This document shows, one piece after another, positions 6,864 through 10,650 of a stretch of 10,650 nt of DNA (position 1 is the stretch's first letter; every line of letters starts with the position of its first letter). Under the pieces are notes generated by a model, which was given only the letters and a program-made list of their open reading frames with translations, did not search any database and was not told where the DNA came from. The translations under genes and the position numbers were made by a program. The DNA lies in the NCBI GenBank assembly GCA_030432175.1, contig JAUIHU010000097.1:1-10650 (forward strand). The letters run 5' to 3'. The stretch is from Verrucomicrobiia bacterium. Lineage in GTDB: Bacteria; Verrucomicrobiota; Verrucomicrobiia; Limisphaerales; JAUIHU01.

Positions 6864-7844
6864 ATGCGTTCTATAAACATTGGTTATGGATCATTTTTAT
6901 TCCTGGCAACAAGTTTCTGTTTAGCAGGAAGCCCAACAATCGAAAACACTTCCTCAACTTCGCATTGCCAACTTGATGTGCGAGGTTTTTTCGGACTCGG
7001 CGGAAACGATCAGGAAACGGAAGCTGACAACAAAAATAATCCTGACACTTCTATCTTCTCGGCCAATCCTCAAAAAGTTGGAAAGGAACCTGAAGAATTA
7101 TCAGAATATGGAAAACAATTTGAACCTGGATCCAAGGCAGCCAAGCTTTTCGAGGCAATGCCTCCAGGTGGATTCTCAAAAATATCGTTCTGTGTAGAAC
7201 AGATCGCCCTGCGAACTCACGCTTTAAAAATGATTGCCGCAAGACAAGACGACATGGTGAATCAATTGATGAAGAACGACAAAGATATTTTGTTTATCGG
7301 GACAGCAGCAAAAAACTTCGACTCATTAAATCAGGCATTAACCCATTACCATGCGACAAACAACAAAACCAACTCCACAACACTTCAGCTCATTTATACA
7401 GACGTGATGGTGGCTAAGCATTTTGTGGAGGAAATTGTTTTCTACGGAGAATTTTTAATTGCAACCATTCCGAATATTTTACAACTGGAACTGGACGAAT
7501 TCAACCGAGGAATCAAGGGATTCAATCGCGACTTGAACCAATTAATGCAATCTCCATTAGATCTATTCAATGGCAATTTCAAAGAATCATTTAAAAAGAT
7601 AAAAGATAATATTCTTGAAATATTCAAAAGCAAAAAGAAAAAGTTCAAGGAGAATCTTGAAAGCATCCTGGAAAACACAAAAACAATACTTGAGAACACA
7701 GCCGAGACAAGCGTCTCTGTTACCAAGTTGCTGGATACCTTTCTAAAAAACTTCAAGTATCATGTTCTAGAATTAGATGCTCAACAGGTTCAGAAAGAAG
7801 CCACAAAGATCCTGAGCGGCTTAGTCTCAAAATCAAAAAAATAA
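6864..7844 (+). CDS. Exported helical protein of unknown function
   Basis: I do not recognise this 326-residue protein. Residues 1-22 look like a Sec signal peptide (MRSINIGYGSFLFLATSFCL, then AG with cleavage near 22); there is no usable lipobox. Residues 40-90 are polar, with Gly/Asn/Asp/Pro, and probably disordered. Residues about 100-320 appear almost entirely helical, with few prolines or glycines. A mildly hydrophobic stretch at 187-208 could be a buried helix or a weak membrane segment. A Lys-rich amphipathic stretch at 236-275 includes KSKKKK. The mature chain has two cysteines (35 and 110). The gene is AT-richer than its neighbours and favours AAA/AAT codons. It has its own candidate promoter and a terminator, so it is likely monocistronic. 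The flanking secretion and efflux genes do not show what it does. It is a real gene on the strength of its start signals, signal peptide and length. Confidence 0.75.
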   Translation: MRSINIGYGSFLFLATSFCLAGSPTIENTSSTSHCQLDVRGFFGLGGNDQETEADNKNNPDTSIFSANPQKVGKEPEELSEYGKQFEPGSKAAKLFEAMPPGGFSKISFCVEQIALRTHALKMIAARQDDMVNQLMKNDKDILFIGTAAKNFDSLNQALTHYHATNNKTNSTTLQLIYTDVMVAKHFVEEIVFYGEFLIATIPNILQLELDEFNRGIKGFNRDLNQLMQSPLDLFNGNFKESFKKIKDNILEIFKSKKKKFKENLESILENTKTILENTAETSVSVTKLLDTFLKNFKYHVLELDAQQVQKEATKILSGLVSKSKK

Positions 7845-7868
7845 ATAGCTTTAACACTCTGCTAAACT

Positions 7869-7920
7869 GGGTGAACACAAACTAACAAAAATCGAACCTT
7901 CAGGCTAAAATTGTTCACTC
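7869..7920. repeat. Inverted repeat in the 3' region of the orphan gene
   Basis: GGGTGAACA (7869-7877) can pair with TGTTCACTC (7912-7920) over nine positions, including one G-T wobble, around a 34-base loop. It sits between the stop codon and the terminator hairpin. It may form an mRNA 3' structure or be a protein-binding dyad; nothing indicates which. Confidence 0.4.
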
Positions 7921-7928
7921 GATCCGTC

Positions 7929-7953
7929 AACCTGCTGTTATCAGCAGGTTTTT
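7929..7953 (+). terminator. Rho-independent terminator after the orphan gene
   Basis: A perfect 9-bp stem, AACCTGCTG (7929-7937) with CAGCAGGTT (7942-7950), has a TTAT loop and runs into five T residues (7949-7953). It lies about 85 bases after the stop and separates this gene from the efflux operon. Confidence 0.85.
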
Positions 7954-8139
7954 GTCATACCCACTCACCACAATTCCACACGAATCTCAGCCCAAAATTT
8001 GCGTCCACATAATTTTCCGGTAAGATTGATTCTGTTAAATAGTACGTATGCGTGTTATTGGGAGTATTCCAGTAAGTGGCTGAGTCATTCAGATTTATCT
8101 GCAAAGAATTTTGAATCTACGGAAAACAGCGGATCTCTA
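7954..8139 (+). other. Leader region upstream of the tolC-like gene
   Basis: No separate gene is supported. The tolC-like frame is open back to 7999, but that part has no ATG, weak codon character and no ribosome binding site, so it is read as untranslated leader. A weak -10-like TAAGAT (8021-8026) with a poor TTGCGT at 7999-8004 is the best promoter candidate seen; it is not convincing. Confidence 0.4.
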
Positions 8140-9999
8140 ATGTTTAGAAACAAGCCAAAACATTATCAATTCAATAATCTTAGGGGATGGACCTCGGTCA
8201 GGTCCATCCATGTGAGACCCATTTCGTTATTGTCAGCCGGAGTTCTCTCGCTGGTCGCTGTTCTAACCGTCAATCTCTTCACTGGCTGCAGTCCCCAGCA
8301 TCATCGGGACGCTACAGACCGCCGCGCTTACCAAGTCATTGCCGAGAAACAAAATGAGGCGCTCGGCAAAACCAACAATTTCGAAGTCCGAACCGCAGAG
8401 GATCAACTTAGACAAAAACTACTCCGCTCACAAGACCTGCCCACTTCCGGTCAAGCGTCTCTCGGATCCAGATTTTTAGAGCCAATCAAAAAATGGCCGA
8501 AAGATGATTATCTGGATTCTGAAACTGAACTCACGACGACGAATCTTTTGCAGGATTTGGAAATGAATCCTGATCCAGACGCCATCGTGTTCACCCTTCA
8601 GGATGCGCTGGCAGTGGCTGCCGAAAACAGTCGTGATTATCAAAGCAATAAGGAGCAAGTTTTTCGAGACGCATTGGCTTTGGATCTGGAAAGAGATGAA
8701 TTCCGATCCACTTTTTCCGGAGCGCTGAGTGGATCCTACACCCAGGACCGGTCTACGCAAATAAACGGGGATGATCCAAATGAAACCATTGGTGGATCTA
8801 CTTCTATTGGAGTCCTGCAGCGGTTCAAGAATGGAGCGCAGGTCAGTCTGCAACTTGGATTTGAAACCATTCGACTTTTGGAGCCCAACGCTTTCACTTC
8901 GGACAGTGTATTTGGCGACGCATCCGTCAGTATTCCACTCATGCGCGGATCAGGTCGTCAGATTGTCATGGAACCGCTCACACAAGCCGAACGGAACATG
9001 ATTTATTCGATCTACCAGTTTGAACGCTTCAAACGTTCGTTCGCTGTAGAAATCGCGGCCAGTTACCTGTCTGTTCTCCAACGTCAAAACCAGGTGCAAA
9101 ACGCCGCTGAGAACTATCGGGGTTTGATCACATCTTCCAGACGAGCAAGAAGATTGCTGGATGCCGGGCGGTTGCCAGCCACTCAGGTGGATCAGGCCAT
9201 TCAGGATGAACTCAGCGCCAGAAACCGTTGGGTCAGCGCTCGACAGGAAGCCGACAGATCCATGGACTCATTCAAGATTCAACTAGGATTGCCGACCGAC
9301 GCGATGATTCAGCTGAATCCAGGTGAGTTTGATAATCTCTCGAAATCAGTGGCCTATTTGATTGAAGACGCCGACTCTGTGGAATACGGAGAAGACGTTC
9401 CGTCCGCAGATGCTCCAGTTGATTTGGAAGAGCCTTCAGATGAACACGCTGGAAGATTCGAGATTCCGACCGATAAAGCTGTGCTGCTGGCGTTGGAAAA
9501 TCGCCTGGATCTGCGAGTTGCTCTTGGACGTGTGTACGATGCGCAGCGAAAGATCGTTGTCGCAGCAGACGGCCTGCGAGCGGAGTTGACCTTCTTTGGA
9601 AGCGCCGGATTGAGAGGAAACTCGTTATCCGATCTGGATCCTGACAACGGACGTTATGAGGCGCTGCTGAATCTCGACCTGCCTTTGGAAAGAACACGTG
9701 AGCAAGTCACATATCGTTCTCAATACTTAAATCTGGAACAGGCGGTTCGCGGACTGCAGGACCTTGAAGATCGCATCAAATTTGAAATCGCCAACCAACT
9801 ACGATCCTTGCTCGAAGCACGAGAATCACTGCGTATTCAGGCTCTTTCCGTCTCGCTGGCACAACGCCGGGTGAAAGGCGCGAATCTCAACCTCCAGGCA
9901 GGGCGGATCCAGATCCGTGACCTCTTGGAAGCTCAGGAAGATTTGCTTTCAGCTCAAAACTCTTTTACTGCGGCTAAAGTGAATCTCCGGGTTGCGTAA
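8140..9999 (+). CDS. TolC-family outer-membrane efflux lipoprotein, frame interrupted near the C-terminus
   Basis: This 619-residue protein belongs to the outer-membrane efflux (OEP/TolC) family: the trimeric outer-membrane channel of a tripartite pump, working with a periplasmic adaptor such as the one encoded next. A basic n-region of about 26 residues precedes a hydrophobic core ending in VNLFTGC (C50), a likely lipoprotein signal. The two OEP repeats lie at about 150-395 (VFTLQDALAVAAENSRDY) and 442-619 (AVLLALENRLDLRVALGRVY), with long helical segments and the family-type end LEAQEDLLSAQNSFTAAKVN. An acidic insert near 405-437 separates the repeats. The first ATG (8140) is used; GTG at 8212 is an alternative that keeps the hydrophobic core. 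The TAA at 9997-9999 falls inside the conserved C-terminal motif, and the frame continues to 10080. The protein may be truncated by 26 residues or the TAA may be an error. Confidence 0.85.
   Translation: MFRNKPKHYQFNNLRGWTSVRSIHVRPISLLSAGVLSLVAVLTVNLFTGCSPQHHRDATDRRAYQVIAEKQNEALGKTNNFEVRTAEDQLRQKLLRSQDLPTSGQASLGSRFLEPIKKWPKDDYLDSETELTTTNLLQDLEMNPDPDAIVFTLQDALAVAAENSRDYQSNKEQVFRDALALDLERDEFRSTFSGALSGSYTQDRSTQINGDDPNETIGGSTSIGVLQRFKNGAQVSLQLGFETIRLLEPNAFTSDSVFGDASVSIPLMRGSGRQIVMEPLTQAERNMIYSIYQFERFKRSFAVEIAASYLSVLQRQNQVQNAAENYRGLITSSRRARRLLDAGRLPATQVDQAIQDELSARNRWVSARQEADRSMDSFKIQLGLPTDAMIQLNPGEFDNLSKSVAYLIEDADSVEYGEDVPSADAPVDLEEPSDEHAGRFEIPTDKAVLLALENRLDLRVALGRVYDAQRKIVVAADGLRAELTFFGSAGLRGNSLSDLDPDNGRYEALLNLDLPLERTREQVTYRSQYLNLEQAVRGLQDLEDRIKFEIANQLRSLLEARESLRIQALSVSLAQRRVKGANLNLQAGRIQIRDLLEAQEDLLSAQNSFTAAKVNLRVA
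8185..8209. repeat. Perfect 10-bp hairpin at the tolC-like 5' end
   Basis: GGATGGACCT (8185-8194) and AGGTCCATCC (8200-8209) pair perfectly around the loop CGGTC. The hairpin lies inside the coding sequence if translation begins at 8140, and ends two bases before the alternative GTG start at 8212. No T run follows, so it is not a terminator. It could affect translation or be a regulator site. Confidence 0.6.
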
Positions 10000-10080
10000 C
10001 TGGAACTCCAACGCGATTTGGGTTTATTGGAAATCAACGAGCAGGGAATGTGGAAAGAATTTCAACCGGAAACGATATGA
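9997..10080 (+). pseudogene. Displaced C-terminal tail of the TolC-like protein beyond the in-frame TAA
   Basis: After the TAA (9997-9999), the same frame reads LELQRDLGLLEINEQGMW and then KEFQPETI before TGA at 10078-10080. This matches the usual end of TolC-family proteins, a helix of the form A-x-L-x-L-x-R-D-x-G followed by a short tail. The TGA lies one base before the adaptor ATG, the tight spacing expected of an operon. If the TAA were a sense codon, the TolC-like protein would be 646 residues. The fragment has no start of its own. Confidence 0.7.
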
Positions 10081-10081
10081 C

Positions 10082-10650
10082 ATGAGTTTGAATAAAAAAG
10101 AATCCAATGCTAAATCAACTTACGGCCAGCGCTTGGCCGGCAGTTCAAAAACGATATGGATAGCCGGTGTGTTTGTGGTAATCATGCTCTGGCTCATCTG
10201 GGGGCCAGACTCTAGTGAGGAAGGTCCAGCGCTCTCCGAAATGCCAACAACTGTCGTCAAGCAGGGACCGCTCAGGATTGATGTCACGGAAACTGGAACG
10301 ATCCGTCCAAGAAAACAAATTGTATTGAAGAACGAAACCGACCGAGACGCTACTATTGTCTTTGTCGTCAAGGAAGGGGCGATCGTGAAGGAGGGAGATT
10401 TGCTTGTGGAACTCGACTCTACTGATATTCAGAACCAACTCATCGAAAGACGTCTTGCGGTGATGAACGATGAGGCAGACCTGGTCGCGGCACAACAAAG
10501 TCTCAAGGTTGCTGAAAACGAAAACACAGCCAGCATTGAGCAGGCTGAATTGACTCTCAAGTTTGCCAAACAGGATTTGCAAAAATATAAGGACGGAGAA
10601 TTTCCTAAACTCAAAAAAGAGGCGGAGGCTCAGTTAAAACTGGCTGAGGC
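10082..10650 (+). CDS. HlyD/RND-type periplasmic adaptor subunit, 3' partial
   Basis: The first 189 codons are present and the frame runs off the right edge. The protein has a cytoplasmic N-terminus (1-24), one transmembrane helix at about 25-41 (TIWIAGVFVVIMLWLIW) and a periplasmic region. The beta strand VKQGPLRIDVTETGTIRPR (59-77) and the biotinyl-lipoyl-like segment at about 66-113 (VKEGAIVKEGDLLVELDS) are typical of membrane fusion proteins. From about 114 an Ala/Glu/Gln/Lys-rich coiled-coil hairpin begins. Such adaptors link an inner-membrane transporter to the TolC channel, which is encoded immediately upstream. The MacA-like type often precedes an ABC transporter, but the partner lies outside the window. 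Only a weak purine-rich ribosome binding site is visible (GGAAA near 10068), so coupling to the upstream frame is likely. Confidence 0.85.
   Translation, partial: MSLNKKESNAKSTYGQRLAGSSKTIWIAGVFVVIMLWLIWGPDSSEEGPALSEMPTTVVKQGPLRIDVTETGTIRPRKQIVLKNETDRDATIVFVVKEGAIVKEGDLLVELDSTDIQNQLIERRLAVMNDEADLVAAQQSLKVAENENTASIEQAELTLKFAKQDLQKYKDGEFPKLKKEAEAQLKLAE

Noticed and set aside
7999..8139. N-terminal extension of the TolC-like protein from TTG 7999
   Set aside because: No ribosome binding site, and the peptide would place 96 residues before the lipobox cysteine. The first ATG at 8140 is a better start.
10120..10614. Minus-strand open frames opposite the adaptor gene
   Set aside because: The plus strand has a clear HlyD-type adaptor with a transmembrane helix and lipoyl-like region; the reverse frames have no family character.

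Overview
The window is bacterial, moderately AT-leaning and almost fully coding on the + strand. It carries the trailing part of a type II secretion system (T2SS)-like operon, a solitary secreted protein of unknown function, and the start of a tripartite efflux operon. The GspK-like protein with an EF-hand-like loop, the very long secretin with extra N domains, and the many Asn/Ser/Arg-rich linkers suggest a Gram-negative member of the Planctomycetes-Verrucomicrobia (PVC) group. That placement rests on protein style only; no rRNA or other marker is present.

Positions 1-6538 hold five tightly spaced genes. They are a GspK-like minor pseudopilin (5' end outside the window), a GspL-like protein (PilM-like plus PilN-like halves in one chain), a GspM/PilO-like protein, a GspC/PilP-like protein and a 1058-residue GspD secretin with a probable lipoprotein signal. 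Start and stop codons overlap at K/L and M/C. The order L-M-C-D runs parallel to pilM/N-pilO-pilP-pilQ of type IV pili and differs from the classical gspC-D-...-K-L-M order. The expected roles are a pseudopilus tip (K), an inner-membrane assembly platform (L, M), a bridge (C) and the outer-membrane pore (D). A nested hairpin terminator at 6573-6641 closes the operon.

Positions 6642-7998 hold a single AT-richer gene (6864-7844) with a candidate promoter, a good ribosome binding site and its own terminator. It encodes an exported, mostly helical, Lys-rich protein that I do not recognise.

Positions 7999-10650 hold a TolC-like outer-membrane efflux lipoprotein and the first 189 codons of a HlyD-type periplasmic adaptor. 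The TolC reading frame is cut by an in-frame TAA at 9997-9999. The same frame continues for 26 more codons of convincing TolC-family C-terminus and ends one base before the adaptor start, so the TAA looks like a recent nonsense change, a sequencing error or a readthrough site.

The points most worth following are the expanded lipid-anchored secretin, with six N1-type repeats and an acidic 97-residue tether, the interrupted TolC frame, the G8 tract just after the secretin lipobox, and the orphan secreted protein.
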